A stretch of 64,000 nucleotides of DNA from an uncultured Bradyrhizobium sp. (GCF_947648125.1 NZ_CANSMR010000008.1:62001-126000), one strand, 5' to 3'. Numbered from the stretch's first letter, positions 9,531-18,263 are shown. The notes: generated from the letters alone by a model not told the origin. Numbers and translations: made by a program.

Positions 9531-9640
9531 CTAAGGTCCAATCGCGGCAATCACGACGGCATTGTGACGCGGCCAGGTTCGTTTGCAGCGCAATGATCTC
9601 GGCGAGCAGCGGTACGTCACCATCCATTGGAAGGTCGACG
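9531..9640 (-). pseudogene. Remnant of the C-terminus of an AEC-family transporter
   Basis: The minus strand encodes DGDVPLLAEIIALQTNLAA, which closely matches GGDAPLLAQIITLQTILAA near the C-terminus of the intact carrier at 11007-11933. A frameshift follows; another frame then gives VVIAAIGP and a stop, against LIAAVGP and a stop in the intact gene. The match is also clear at base level. No homologous upstream sequence is visible, so only the last 35 or so codons survive. It lies on the far side of the binding-protein gene from the intact copy, consistent with a past duplication of this locus followed by deletion. Confidence 0.8.
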
Positions 9641-9732
9641 AAGGGGATGCCAGCGCCCCGTCCGAGTGCTATGATCCAGATCAATGAACGAGCGCGGGGC
9701 TGGACCGAAACCAGGCAGCGGCGGCTGCCGTC

Positions 9733-10959
9733 GTGCGAGCTTTTCTCATGGCTCCGTTGATCCGAACGCTGCTGGCCAGCGTCATCGCGCTGGCGTCTCT
9801 CGGCGCCATCACGCAGCAGGTCCGCGACGAGGGCGTTACCGACACTGAAATCCGCATCGGCAATCTCATGCCGTATAGCGGCGCGCTGGAGATTTTCGGC
9901 CAGATCGGCAAGGCGGAAGCCGCCTATTTCGAGATGATCAACGAACGCGGCGGAATCAATGGCCGCAAGATCCGCTTCATGTCCTACGACGATCTGTCGG
10001 ATGCGTCCAACGCCATGGACCTCACGCGCATTCTGGTCGAGACCGACAATGTGCTCTTGATGTTCGGTTCGTTCGGCGCGCCGGAAAATCTCGCCGTGCG
10101 AAAGTATCTCAACGAACGGCAGGTCCCCCAGCTGTTTGTCGCCTCCGGCGATCAGGATCTCAGCGAACCGTCGCTCTATCCGTGGACCATGGGCTGGCAG
10201 CCCTCGTACCGCGAGGAGGGGCGGATCTACGCCAATTACATCCAGGCTTTCTATCCCGGAAAGAAAATCGTGGCGCTTTGGGAGAATGACCAGTTCGGCC
10301 GCGAATTGTTCAAGGGATTGGTGCAAGGGCTGGGTGACGTCGCCCACAACATCAGGGTCGACATCGCCTATGATGCCGACGATCAGCATCTGGACGGCCA
10401 CATATCGATTCTGAAGCAATCGGGGGCTGAGGTCTTTGTGTTTGCCGGGGTGCCGGAAAATGCCTCGAAGGTGATCCGCGCTGCGGCCGAACACGGCTGG
10501 CGACCGGTGTTCATCGTGAACCAGATGGCGTCATCGATCGAGACGGTGCTCAAGCCGGCCGGCACGGAGAATGCGACCGGGGTCGTCACCGCCGCCTTCC
10601 TGAAGGATGCGAGCGATCCAGCCTGGAGGGATGAGCAGGGCGCCTGGCGCAGCTTCCTGGACAAATACACGAAGGCCGGCGGCAAGGATGACGCTGCCGC
10701 AGTCTATGGCTATGCCGCCGCCGAAACGATGGTGCAGGTGCTGAAGCAATGCGGCAACGATCTGTCGCGCGAAAACGTCATGAAGCAGGCCGCGGCGCTG
10801 AGGGACTATCAGGCGTCCGCCTTGCTCCCGGGCATCAAGATCAACACCACGCAGTTCCGGCCGGTCGAGCAATTGCGGTTGCTTCAGTTTGATGGCCGCA
10901 GCTGGCAGCCGATCGGCGACGTGCTCGATACCGCGTTCACCGGTTCCAGCGGGAAATAG
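9733..10959 (+). CDS. ABC transporter substrate-binding protein, branched-chain amino acid type
   Basis: The 408-residue protein is a type I periplasmic binding protein of the leucine/isoleucine/valine-binding family. A signal peptide (LIRTLLASVIALASLGAI) precedes TEIRIGNLMPYSGALEIFGQIGKAEAAYFEMINERGG, the usual entrance to the first lobe. GRKIRFMSYDDLSDASNAMDLTRILVE and GWQPSYREEGRIYA are typical later blocks. The start is uncertain: GTG at 9733 or ATG at 9748. No permease or ATPase genes are adjacent, so it is an orphan whose ligand cannot be told. It faces the AEC carrier gene and is flanked upstream by a remnant of a second AEC gene. Confidence 0.85.
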   Translation: MRAFLMAPLIRTLLASVIALASLGAITQQVRDEGVTDTEIRIGNLMPYSGALEIFGQIGKAEAAYFEMINERGGINGRKIRFMSYDDLSDASNAMDLTRILVETDNVLLMFGSFGAPENLAVRKYLNERQVPQLFVASGDQDLSEPSLYPWTMGWQPSYREEGRIYANYIQAFYPGKKIVALWENDQFGRELFKGLVQGLGDVAHNIRVDIAYDADDQHLDGHISILKQSGAEVFVFAGVPENASKVIRAAAEHGWRPVFIVNQMASSIETVLKPAGTENATGVVTAAFLKDASDPAWRDEQGAWRSFLDKYTKAGGKDDAAAVYGYAAAETMVQVLKQCGNDLSRENVMKQAAALRDYQASALLPGIKINTTQFRPVEQLRLLQFDGRSWQPIGDVLDTAFTGSSGK

Positions 10960-11006
10960 CGACGATCAGCGTTGCGAGCCGGGCCCGCGCAAGCGCAGGC
11001 CGCATG

Positions 11007-11933
11007 CTACGGTCCCACCGCGGCGATCAGGATCGGCATCGTGATCGCGGCCAAAATCGTCTGCAGCGTGATGATCTGGGCGAGCAGGGGGGCATCGCCG
11101 CCCATCTGGCGCGCCAGCACATAGGCCGACGGCGACGTCGGCACCGCGGCGCAGGCCGCGACGATGGCGAGATTGGCGCCGGTGACGCCGAACCACACCG
11201 CGAGCGCGACGGTCAGGACGGGCATTGCGACCAGCTTCAGGACCAACGCGACGCTGGCGGCGAGGCTGGGACGGAAGATGCCTTCCAGATGCAGTCCGGC
11301 GCCGGTCACCAGCAGGCCGATCGCCAGCGACGAGCCGCCGAGCGCGTCGGCGACGTCGTGCCAGATCTTCGGCAGCGGGACATGCATGACGTTGATGGCG
11401 AGCCCGATAACGCAGGCCCAGATCAGCGGGTTCTTCACGACCGTCATCACGATGGCGCCCGCGGACCGCTTTCCGGATGAGGCATATTTTGCCAGCACGG
11501 CGACGCTGAAGACGTTGACCAGCGGAATGATCGCGACCATCGCGACCGAGGCCAGCGCAAGTCCGACCTTGCCATAGAGATTGCCCGACACCGACAGCGC
11601 GACGTAGGTCTGCCAGCGGGTGGCGCCCTGGAAGATCGAGGAGAATGCGGGTCCGTCGACCCCGGCGCGGGCGAGCGGGCCGCGCAGCGCAAGGCACAAC
11701 AGGCACATCACGAGCGCCGCGAGCAGTAGCGCGCCGCCGACGCCCGCGACCGGCACCTTGGTCAGATCGGCCTTGACCAGCGTCTGCACCAAGAGCACCG
11801 GGAACAGCACGTAGTAAGTGAGCTGCTCCAGCCCATGCCATTGGGTGTCCAGCCGCATCAGCGTGCGTCTCAGGATGAAGCCGAGCACGATCAGCAAAAA
11901 CACCGGCAGCAGCGCCGCGATCACCACGGCCAT
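11007..11933 (-). CDS. AEC (auxin efflux carrier) family transporter
   Basis: The 308-residue membrane protein has about ten hydrophobic segments and the family features: MAVVIAALLPVFLLIVLGFI at the start, the repeat motif LGGSSLAIGLLVTGAGL and PTSPSAYVLARQMGGDAPL. Members export or import carboxylates, malonate or auxin-like acids; the substrate here is unknown. The ATG at 11933 is chosen because the longer frame is the ruvX gene read out of phase. It begins two bases after the ruvX stop, implying co-transcription. A decayed copy of its C-terminus is at 9531-9640. Confidence 0.9.
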   Translation of the reverse strand: MAVVIAALLPVFLLIVLGFILRRTLMRLDTQWHGLEQLTYYVLFPVLLVQTLVKADLTKVPVAGVGGALLLAALVMCLLCLALRGPLARAGVDGPAFSSIFQGATRWQTYVALSVSGNLYGKVGLALASVAMVAIIPLVNVFSVAVLAKYASSGKRSAGAIVMTVVKNPLIWACVIGLAINVMHVPLPKIWHDVADALGGSSLAIGLLVTGAGLHLEGIFRPSLAASVALVLKLVAMPVLTVALAVWFGVTGANLAIVAACAAVPTSPSAYVLARQMGGDAPLLAQIITLQTILAAITMPILIAAVGP

Positions 11934-11935
11934 CG

Positions 11936-12418
11936 TCAGCGGTCCCCGCGCAGCTTCGCGAGCCGGTCGAGGGCGCCCTGCAGGATGAAGATCGCGGCGT
12001 GCTCGTCGATCACCTCGGCGCGGCGGGCGCGGCTGACGTCCATGCCGATCAACTCGCGCTCGACCGCTGCGGTCGACAGCCGCTCGTCCCACAGCCCGAT
12101 CGCAAGCGCGGTAAGGTTGGCGAAGTTGCGGGCGAAGGCCCGGGTCGATTGCGCGCGCGGGCCTTCGCTGCCGTCCATGTTGATCGGCAGGCCCAGCACG
12201 AAGCCTGCGGCATTACGCTCGGCCGCGATCGCGAGCAGCCGCGCCGCGTCGGCCTTGAACTGCTTGCGGTGGATGGTCTCGACGCCGGTCGCGAGCCGCC
12301 GGTCCGGATCGGAGACGGCAACGCCGATGGTCTTGGTGCCGAGGTCGAGGCCGACCAGCGCGCCGCGCTCATGCCAGTGCGGCGCGGCTTCGATCAGGGG
12401 AAGGATGGGGGCGGGCAT
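11936..12418 (-). CDS. ruvX: RuvX/YqgF, putative pre-16S rRNA nuclease (Holliday-junction-resolvase-like)
   Basis: The 160-residue protein has the YqgF RNase H-like fold: [16 protein letters not shown] with the first catalytic Asp, [15 protein letters not shown], and [13 protein letters not shown] followed by a late Asp in [12 protein letters not shown]. It is implicated in maturation of the 16S rRNA 5' end and was earlier proposed as a junction resolvase. It is the first gene of a two-gene unit with the AEC carrier. In Bradyrhizobium-type genomes ruvX often lies not far from the gat genes, as here. Confidence 0.95.
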   Translation of the reverse strand: MPAPILPLIEAAPHWHERGALVGLDLGTKTIGVAVSDPDRRLATGVETIHRKQFKADAARLLAIAAERNAAGFVLGLPINMDGSEGPRAQSTRAFARNFANLTALAIGLWDERLSTAAVERELIGMDVSRARRAEVIDEHAAIFILQGALDRLAKLRGDR

Positions 12419-12493
12419 GGCCTTGCGCTTAGCACGCGGCCGCGCACCGAGGCAAAGCCCGGCGGCGGGCTGGCGTCCATGCGAAAACGCCGA

Positions 12494-13381
12494 TCAGGCA
12501 GCCACCCGATCGTCGCCGCCAAGGCATGCGGCAAGTCCCTGCAACGCGCTGTACTGGTGCGCAGTGCGGCGCTGGATGAACAGCGTCTCGACATGCGCGT
12601 GCCGTGGATTGAGCTTGTGGATATGGATGTCGCGCTGGACGTGATCGCGTTCGACCACCGCGCGCGGCAGAAGCGTCACGCCCATGTCGGCGGCGACGCA
12701 GCCGACCATGCCGTCGAGCGTGCCGAGCTCGAAGCGGGCGGCGGACGGCCAGCCGAACTCGGCGAACACCTGTTCGAGGCGTTGCCGGTAGGTGCAGCCG
12801 GTGCGGAACACCAGCGCAGTGGGACCCGACTCCGGCGTGCCGGCTCGCAAGGCCGCAAGCGATTTCCAGCGCGGCGCGGTGACGAGCACCAGTTCCTCTG
12901 TGAAGGCTGATGTTGCACTCAGTTCGGCGTGCTCGATCGGACCCGCGACAAAGGCGCCATCGAGCGAGCCGTCGAGCACGGCCGCCACGAGATCGGCGGT
13001 CGGCGCGGTGCGCAAGGTCAGGCGCACCGCTGGATAGCGGCGATGAAACTCGGCAAGCAGCGTCGGCAGCCGCACCGCGGCGGTGGTCTCCATCGAGCCG
13101 ATCGATAGCGGGCCTTTCGGCTCGCCATCGTCGCGCGCGGCGAGCACCGCTTCGCGCGACAGCGCCGCCATGCGCTGCGCATACGGCAACAGGCGGCGGC
13201 CGGCGCCGGTCAGCGACATGCCGCGGCTGTGACGCTCGAACAGCGCGGTGCCGATCTCGGCCTCCAGCGCCTTGATGCGCTGGGTGACGTTGGACTGCAC
13301 GGTGTTCAGCTCGTCGGCAGCCCGGGTGATGCCGCCGAGCCGGGCGACCGTGGAAAAGGTGAGCAGGTCGGTCAATTCCAT
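12494..13381 (-). CDS. LysR family transcriptional regulator
   Basis: The 295-residue protein has an N-terminal winged helix-turn-helix (FSTVARLGGITRAADELNTVQSNVTQRIKALE) and a two-lobed effector domain starting near residue 90 (GPLSIGSMETTAAVRLP). It is divergent from the nitronate monooxygenase gene at 13497, with a 115-bp shared promoter region holding a 6-bp inverted repeat. Activation of that gene, and of its paralogue downstream, is the natural inference. Its ligand is unknown. The start is fixed by the HTH position and lack of sensible upstream codons. Confidence 0.93.
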   Translation of the reverse strand: MELTDLLTFSTVARLGGITRAADELNTVQSNVTQRIKALEAEIGTALFERHSRGMSLTGAGRRLLPYAQRMAALSREAVLAARDDGEPKGPLSIGSMETTAAVRLPTLLAEFHRRYPAVRLTLRTAPTADLVAAVLDGSLDGAFVAGPIEHAELSATSAFTEELVLVTAPRWKSLAALRAGTPESGPTALVFRTGCTYRQRLEQVFAEFGWPSAARFELGTLDGMVGCVAADMGVTLLPRAVVERDHVQRDIHIHKLNPRHAHVETLFIQRRTAHQYSALQGLAACLGGDDRVAA

Positions 13382-13401
13382 CTGGGATCACCGTTTCATT
13401 T

Positions 13402-13422
13402 TAGAGATGGTAGCGTTCTCTA
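13402..13422. promoter_or_regulatory. LysR-type operator candidate
   Basis: TAGAGA and TCTCTA form a perfect 6-bp inverted repeat separated by nine bases, within the divergent promoter region between the LysR gene and the nitronate monooxygenase gene. Length and dyad shape fit a LysR recognition site. It lies about 75 bp before the monooxygenase start codon. Confidence 0.55.
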
Positions 13423-13496
13423 GTATTCATTTTCCGAGAATGTTAGGCCCGCTTAGGCTGCGAGTCCAGAACAGCAAGCAGATCAGGGAGCAACGC

Positions 13497-14513
13497 ATGC
13501 CGATCGGCACCGAATTGACGGCACGTCTGGGCATCACGCATCCGATCCTGGCGGCGCCGATGGCGATGATCACGGCAAGCCGGCTCGTGATGGCGGTGAG
13601 CGACGCGGGCGGCTTCGGCATTCTGGGTGGCGGCTATGGAGATAAAGCCTGGCTTGAGGCGGAGACGGCGGTGCTCAGGCGATATCACCGCCCGTTCGGG
13701 ATCGGCTTCATCACCTGGAGCCTTGCCAGGCAGCCGGAGCTGATCGAGATCGCATTGGAGGCGCGGCCGCGCGCGGTGATGCTGTCATTCGGTGATCCCG
13801 CACCGTTCGCGCCCAGGATCAAGGCCGCAGGTGCGCTTCTGATCTGCCAGGTGCAAAGCGAGGAGATGGCGCAACAAGCGCTCGATTGCGGCGCCGACAT
13901 CCTGATCGCGCAGGGCACGGAGGCGGGCGGTCACGGCGCCTCGCGCACCACGCTCGATATCGTCCCTGCGATCATCGATTTCGCGGCAGGGCGCGTCCCC
14001 GTCGTCGCGGCCGGTGGCATCGCGGACGGGCGTGGCCTCGCGGCGATGATGATGCTCGGCGCATCCGGCGTGCTGATGGGAACGCGCTTCTATGCCAGCG
14101 TCGAGGCCGATGCGCCCGAGAAGGCGAAGCAGCTGATCTGCGCGGCGAAGAGCGGCGAGACGGTGCGTGGCGTTGTGATGGACTGGTCGCGCAAATTGCA
14201 GTGGCCGGCGCCATTCACCGCGCGTTCGCTTGCCAACGATCATCTGCGACGCTGGTCTGGCCACGAGATCGAACTGATGCAGCGCGCGGACGAGATCGCG
14301 GTGGAATACGCCGCCGCGAGGGCCGCGGGCAATTTCGACATTGCCGCGGTGTTCGCCGGCGAGTCCGTCGGGCTGATCCATGATATCGTTCCTGCGGCCG
14401 AGATCGTCGGCCGTATCGTCGCCGAGGCCGAGCAGTCGTTGCAGGGCCGGCGCAACTTTTTCCCTTCTCCCCTTGTGGGAGAAGGCGGTGCGGACAAAGT
14501 CCGCGCCGGATGA
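13497..14513 (+). CDS. Nitronate monooxygenase family protein (2-nitropropane dioxygenase-like), copy 1
   Basis: An FMN-dependent TIM-barrel protein that oxidises nitronates or related compounds. The N-terminus has THPILAAPMAMITASRLV; DILIAQGTEAGGHGASRTTL carries the catalytic-type histidine, and PVVAAGGIADGRG and LGASGVLMGTRFYAS bind the FMN phosphate. GGAG lies six bases before the ATG at 13497, which excludes a longer frame that overlaps the LysR promoter. The last ~19 residues (after GRR) are read from the repeat element at 14463-14598, so the protein's native C-terminus was replaced by repeat insertion. A paralogue follows at 14629. Confidence 0.88.
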   Translation: MPIGTELTARLGITHPILAAPMAMITASRLVMAVSDAGGFGILGGGYGDKAWLEAETAVLRRYHRPFGIGFITWSLARQPELIEIALEARPRAVMLSFGDPAPFAPRIKAAGALLICQVQSEEMAQQALDCGADILIAQGTEAGGHGASRTTLDIVPAIIDFAAGRVPVVAAGGIADGRGLAAMMMLGASGVLMGTRFYASVEADAPEKAKQLICAAKSGETVRGVVMDWSRKLQWPAPFTARSLANDHLRRWSGHEIELMQRADEIAVEYAAARAAGNFDIAAVFAGESVGLIHDIVPAAEIVGRIVAEAEQSLQGRRNFFPSPLVGEGGADKVRAG

Positions 14514-14598
14514 GGGGTCGGTGTCCGCGGAGACAAACCCCTCACCCGACTTCGATGCTTCCGCATCGAAGTCACCCTCTCCCACAAGGGGAGAGGGT
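14463..14598. repeat. 136-bp palindromic repeat (CTCCCCTTGTGGGAG ... CTCCCACAAGGGGAG)
   Basis: The ends are inverted copies of TCTCCCCTTGTGGGAGA; between them are GGACAAAGTCCG and a perfect 11-bp hairpin (ACTTCGATGC-N4-GCATCGAAGT region near 14550-14572), with GATGAGGG and CCCCTCA boxes. I recognise this as a high-copy Bradyrhizobium intergenic repeat. Here it supplies the last codons and stop of the first nitronate monooxygenase gene and nearly reaches the ribosome-binding site of the second. Confidence 0.8.
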
Positions 14599-14628
14599 CT
14601 TCTGAGCAAGCCAGGAAAGAGACACACC

Positions 14629-15708
14629 ATGTGGCCGGACCGTCGATTGATCGATCGTTTCAAGACCGAATTCCCGATCGTGCTGGCGCCGATGGCCGGC
14701 GTGATGGATGCGGAGCTCGTGATCGCGGTGGCGCAGGGCGGCGGGCTCGGCTCGCTGCCATGTGCGATGCTCTCGGCCGAGAAGGCGCGTGAGCAGGTCA
14801 ACATCATCCGCCAGCGCGTCTGTGCGCCGGTCAACCTCAACTTCTTCTGCCACAAGGCGGTCGACGCCGATCCGGCACGCGAGGCGGCATGGCGGCAGCG
14901 GCTGGGGCCTTACTATCGCGAACATGGCCTCGATCCGGATGCGCCGATCAACGCCGCGAACCGCGCGCCGTTCGACGCGGCATTCTGCGCAGTGGTCGAG
15001 GAGCTGAAGCCCGAGGTCGTCAGCTTCCATTTCGGCCTGCCGGAGCCAAAGCTGTTGCAGCGGGTGAAGGCAGCGGGCGCAATCGTGATGTCGTCGGCGA
15101 CGACAGTGAAGGAGGCGATCTGGCTCGAGGAGAACGGTGCCGACGTCGTCATCGCACAAGGCGCCGACGCCGGCGGCCATCGCGCCATGTTCCTGACCAA
15201 TGATATCGCCGAGCAGCCCGGCACGTTCTCGCTGCTGCCGCAGGTGGTGGATGCGGTGAAGGTGCCGGTCGTCGCGGCCGGCGGCATCGCCGACGGACGC
15301 GGGATCGCCGCGGCCTTTGCGCTCGGAGCATCGGGCGTGCAGATCGGCACCGCGTTCCTGCGCTGTCCGGAATCCAAGGTGTCCGCGCAGGGCCGCGTCG
15401 CGCTGGCACAGGCCAGCGATGAATCGACTGTGATCACTAATGTGATGACCGGCCGTCCGGCGCGGGGTGTCGCCAACCGCGTGATGCGCGAGGTCGGCCC
15501 GATCTCACCAGACGCGCCGGCGTTCCCGCATGCGGCGACCGCCCTCGGGCCGCTGAAGGCGGCTGCCGAAAAACTCGGCAAGGTCGATTTCACCAATCTC
15601 TGGGCCGGGCAGGCGGTGCGGATGGGCAAGGAAATGCCTGCCGCCGAGCTGACCCGCGTACTGGCGGGCGGTGCACTGGCACGGATGGGAGCTCTGTCTC
15701 AGGCCTGA
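14629..15708 (+). CDS. Nitronate monooxygenase family protein, copy 2
   Basis: A 359-residue FMN TIM-barrel protein of the same family as the preceding gene. It has FPIVLAPMAGVMDAELV, the histidine-containing ADVVIAQGADAGGHRAMF and the phosphate-binding PVVAAGGIADGRGIAAAFALGASGVQIGTAFL. AGGAAAGAGA lies ahead of the ATG at 14629. It is closer in length to canonical nitronate monooxygenases (about 350) than copy 1. The two differ substantially, so they are old paralogues rather than a recent duplication, and may act on different substrates. Its end overlaps a small gene on the other strand by ten bases. Confidence 0.92.
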   Translation: MWPDRRLIDRFKTEFPIVLAPMAGVMDAELVIAVAQGGGLGSLPCAMLSAEKAREQVNIIRQRVCAPVNLNFFCHKAVDADPAREAAWRQRLGPYYREHGLDPDAPINAANRAPFDAAFCAVVEELKPEVVSFHFGLPEPKLLQRVKAAGAIVMSSATTVKEAIWLEENGADVVIAQGADAGGHRAMFLTNDIAEQPGTFSLLPQVVDAVKVPVVAAGGIADGRGIAAAFALGASGVQIGTAFLRCPESKVSAQGRVALAQASDESTVITNVMTGRPARGVANRVMREVGPISPDAPAFPHAATALGPLKAAAEKLGKVDFTNLWAGQAVRMGKEMPAAELTRVLAGGALARMGALSQA

Positions 15709-15875
15709 CGCGCCGGCTCGCTCCGGTTGATCACCAGATGCTCGGTCGCGAGCCTGCGATAATGCGCGGCCATTTCCTTGTAATGTTGCCGGGAGATCGG
15801 ATCCGCGGCGCTCTCGGCGCGGCGCTCGAACATCTCGGCCTTTTCCTGCAGAGCTTTCGCCCGGGACTTGGCCAT
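15699..15875 (-). CDS. Small conserved-looking protein, 58 residues, helical
   Basis: The frame gives a highly charged helical protein (MAKSRAKALQEKAEMFERRA, then ADPISRQHYKEMAAHYRRLA) with no membrane segment. A GAGG ribosome-binding site precedes the ATG. It starts 12 bases after a 35-residue membrane ORF on the same strand, and its stop overlaps the end of the nitronate monooxygenase gene. Short proteins of the form 'QHYKEMAAHYRxLAxEH' are common in Bradyrhizobium as hypotheticals, in my recollection. Function unknown. Confidence 0.7.
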   Translation of the reverse strand: MAKSRAKALQEKAEMFERRAESAADPISRQHYKEMAAHYRRLATEHLVINRSEPARQA

Positions 15876-15887
15876 CGTTCGCCTCGC

Positions 15888-15995
15888 TCAGACCAGACAG
15901 GCCACGTAGAGGATCGCGATCCCCAGCACCGTGCCGATCGACCACAGGGCGGGATCCCAGCCCTCCGACCGGGGGCGGCTTTCCAGCGTTTGCAT
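15888..15995 (-). CDS. Putative 35-residue single-pass membrane peptide
   Basis: The frame encodes a polar N-terminus with a tryptophan pair (GWDPALW) followed by one hydrophobic helix (SIGTVLGIAILYVACLV) ending at the stop. GGAG lies six bases before the ATG. It is 12 bases upstream of the 58-residue gene on the same strand, so the two probably form a small operon. No family is recognised; a tail-anchored topology with the N-terminus in the cytoplasm is likely. Confidence 0.55.
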   Translation of the reverse strand: MQTLESRPRSEGWDPALWSIGTVLGIAILYVACLV

Positions 15996-16237
15996 GACGC
16001 ACTCCGAACTTTTTCTATTTGGAGGGAGTAGGCGCCCTGAATGTTTCGGCACCACTTCGTGGCAGCCGCAAAGTGGTTTCGTCGCAGGCTTTTGCGTCCC
16101 GAATGCGCGCCGGAATGTCTCGCCCGGGGCGCCCGGCGGGGTGCCGAAGCCCCGGGCTGAGGGATTCGCGCGGTTGCGGCGCAAAACCGGCCTCTGCTAT
16201 ACGGCGGGCTGACCTTTGAGCCCCGAGGCCCTATATA

Positions 16238-16525
16238 ATGTCCGTAGACGCCACAACCGTCCGCCGCATCGCGCATCTGGCGCGGATCGCGGTCAGCGAC
16301 GCCGAAGTTCCCCATCTCCAGGGCGAGCTGAACGCGATGCTGGCCTTTGTCGAGCAGTTGTCGGAGGTGAACATCGACGGCGTCGAGCCGATGACCTCGG
16401 TGACGCCAATGGAGATGAAGAAGCGCGCCGACGTGGTCAACGACGGCGAGATCGCCGACGACATCGTCCGCAATGCGCCTGATGCGATGAACCACTTCTT
16501 CCTGGTGCCGAAGGTGGTCGAGTAA
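16238..16525 (+). CDS. gatC: Aspartyl/glutamyl-tRNA amidotransferase subunit C
   Basis: The 95-residue protein matches GatC ([37 protein letters not shown]), the small stabilising subunit of the GatCAB complex that converts Glu-tRNA(Gln) and Asp-tRNA(Asn) to the amidated forms in the cytoplasm. gatA follows after one small gene, and gatB lies 3.4 kb on, so the three subunits are on one strand but not contiguous. Length and position are normal. Confidence 0.96.
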   Translation: MSVDATTVRRIAHLARIAVSDAEVPHLQGELNAMLAFVEQLSEVNIDGVEPMTSVTPMEMKKRADVVNDGEIADDIVRNAPDAMNHFFLVPKVVE

Positions 16526-16545
16526 CGTCCTGATTGGAAAGTCCG

Positions 16546-16788
16546 ATGTGTCTGCTCTGCGACGATGAGAAGGCCTACAAGGCCTACATGGACTTCCTCG
16601 ATGCGATGGAGCGCAAGGGGAAGGTCGCCGACCCCAATGCGGCGATGGACGCCGTGCTCGACCATCTCGAGGCGCTCGATGCCGCCCGTGCCAAGGAAAA
16701 TGCCCAGAGAAATATGAGCCCCCGGCAAGACGACCCCGCCAACGACAAGACCCTGTCTCCGTTCTTCTGCAGCCCGATCAATAAATGA
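16546..16788 (+). CDS. Conserved small CxxC protein between gatC and gatA
   Basis: An 80-residue protein starting [20 protein letters not shown]. It has an N-terminal CxxC pair, a helical charged middle ([34 protein letters not shown]) and a C-terminal part with another Cys (PFFCSP). The ATG at 16546 is preferred over a TTG four codons earlier. Its TGA overlaps the gatA ATG (ATGA), so the two are translationally coupled. I do not know a function; the cysteines could bind metal. The coupling suggests it is co-regulated with the tRNA amidotransferase. Confidence 0.8.
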   Translation: MCLLCDDEKAYKAYMDFLDAMERKGKVADPNAAMDAVLDHLEALDAARAKENAQRNMSPRQDDPANDKTLSPFFCSPINK

Positions 16789-18260
16789 CCGATTTGACAT
16801 CGCTGACGATCGCCGAGGCCCGCGAGGGCCTGGCGAGCAAGTCTTTCACCGCCGTTGAGCTGACCGATGCGCATCTCGCTGCCATCGAAGCCGCGCGCGT
16901 GCTCAATGCCTATGTGCTCGAGACGCCGGACCGGGCGCGCGAAATGGCCAGGGCCGCCGACGAGAAAATTGCAAAGGGCGAGGGCGGACCGCTGGCGGGC
17001 ATCCCGCTCGGCATCAAGGACCTGTTCGCGACCCGCGATATCAGGACCACGGCGTGCTCGAAGATCCTCGGCAACTTCATTCCGCCCTACGAATCCACAG
17101 TGACCTCGCAGCTCTGGCGCGACGGCGCGGTGCTGCTCGGCAAGCTCAACAACGACGAGTTCGCGATGGGCTCGTCGAACGAGACCTCGTGCTTCGGCCC
17201 GGTCACCAACCCCTGGCGGCGCGAGGGCTCCAACACCACGCTGGTGCCCGGCGGCTCGTCCGGCGGCTCGGCTTCGGCCGTGGCGGCGCTGCTGTGCATG
17301 GGCGCAACCGCGACCGACACCGGCGGCTCGATCCGCCAGCCCGCCGCGTTCACCGCGACCGTCGGCATCAAGCCGACCTACGGCCGCTGCTCGCGCTGGG
17401 GCATCGTCGCCTTCGCATCCTCGCTCGACCAGGCCGGCCCGATCGCGCGCACGACGCGTGACGCCGCGATCCTGATGCGCTCGATGGCCGGTCACGATCC
17501 CAAGGACACCACGTCGGTCGACATCGCGGTACCGGACTATGAGGCCGCGATCGGCAAGTCCGTGAAGGGCATGAAGATCGGCATCCCTAGGGAGTATCGG
17601 CTCGACGGCATGCCGGCCGAGATCGAAAAACTCTGGAGCGAGGGCGCGCAGTGGCTGAAGGCCGCCGGCGCCGAACTCGTCGAGGTGTCGCTGCCGCACA
17701 CCAAATACGCGCTGCCGGCCTATTACATCGTGGCGCCGGCGGAGGCCTCGTCGAACCTCGCGCGCTATGACGGCGTCCGCTATGGGCTGCGCGAGCCGGC
17801 CAAGAACATCATCGAGATGTACGAGAACTCTCGTGCCGACGGCTTTGGCGACGAGGTGCGCCGCCGCGTGCTGATCGGCACCTATGTGCTCTCGGCGGGC
17901 TACTACGATGCCTATTATCTGCGTGCGCAGAAGGTGCGGACGCTGATCAAGAAGGATTTTGAGGACTGCTTCGCCAAGGGCGTCAATGCGATCCTGACGC
18001 CGGCGACGCCGTCGGCGGCGTTCGGCATCGGCGAGAAGGGCGGCGCCGATCCGGTCGAGATGTATCTCAACGACATCTTCACGGTGACCGTGAACATGGC
18101 GGGCCTGCCGGGCATCGCGGTGCCCGCGGGCAAGGACACGCAGGGCTTGCCGCTCGGCCTGCAACTGATTGGCCGTCCGTTCGACGAGGAGACGCTGTTC
18201 TCGCTCGGCGAGGTGATCGAGCAGGCGGCCGGCCGGTTCGCGGCGCCCAAATGGTGGTGA
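16785..18260 (+). CDS. gatA: Aspartyl/glutamyl-tRNA amidotransferase subunit A
   Basis: A 491-residue amidase-signature protein, the glutaminase subunit of GatCAB. The Ser-cisSer-Lys triad is visible: Lys78 in PLGIKDLF, cis-Ser near 158 in [10 protein letters not shown], and nucleophile Ser182 in [10 protein letters not shown]. It releases ammonia from glutamine and channels it to GatB. The start overlaps the preceding small gene by four bases, and a hypothetical gene follows three bases after its stop, so it sits in the middle of an operon. Confidence 0.97.
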   Translation: MTDLTSLTIAEAREGLASKSFTAVELTDAHLAAIEAARVLNAYVLETPDRAREMARAADEKIAKGEGGPLAGIPLGIKDLFATRDIRTTACSKILGNFIPPYESTVTSQLWRDGAVLLGKLNNDEFAMGSSNETSCFGPVTNPWRREGSNTTLVPGGSSGGSASAVAALLCMGATATDTGGSIRQPAAFTATVGIKPTYGRCSRWGIVAFASSLDQAGPIARTTRDAAILMRSMAGHDPKDTTSVDIAVPDYEAAIGKSVKGMKIGIPREYRLDGMPAEIEKLWSEGAQWLKAAGAELVEVSLPHTKYALPAYYIVAPAEASSNLARYDGVRYGLREPAKNIIEMYENSRADGFGDEVRRRVLIGTYVLSAGYYDAYYLRAQKVRTLIKKDFEDCFAKGVNAILTPATPSAAFGIGEKGGADPVEMYLNDIFTVTVNMAGLPGIAVPAGKDTQGLPLGLQLIGRPFDEETLFSLGEVIEQAAGRFAAPKWW

Positions 18261-18263
18261 ACG

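Noticed and set aside
11007-12092. Start of the AEC gene at 12092
   Set aside because: The first 53 codons would be ruvX read out of frame; hydrophobic N-terminus begins at 11933.
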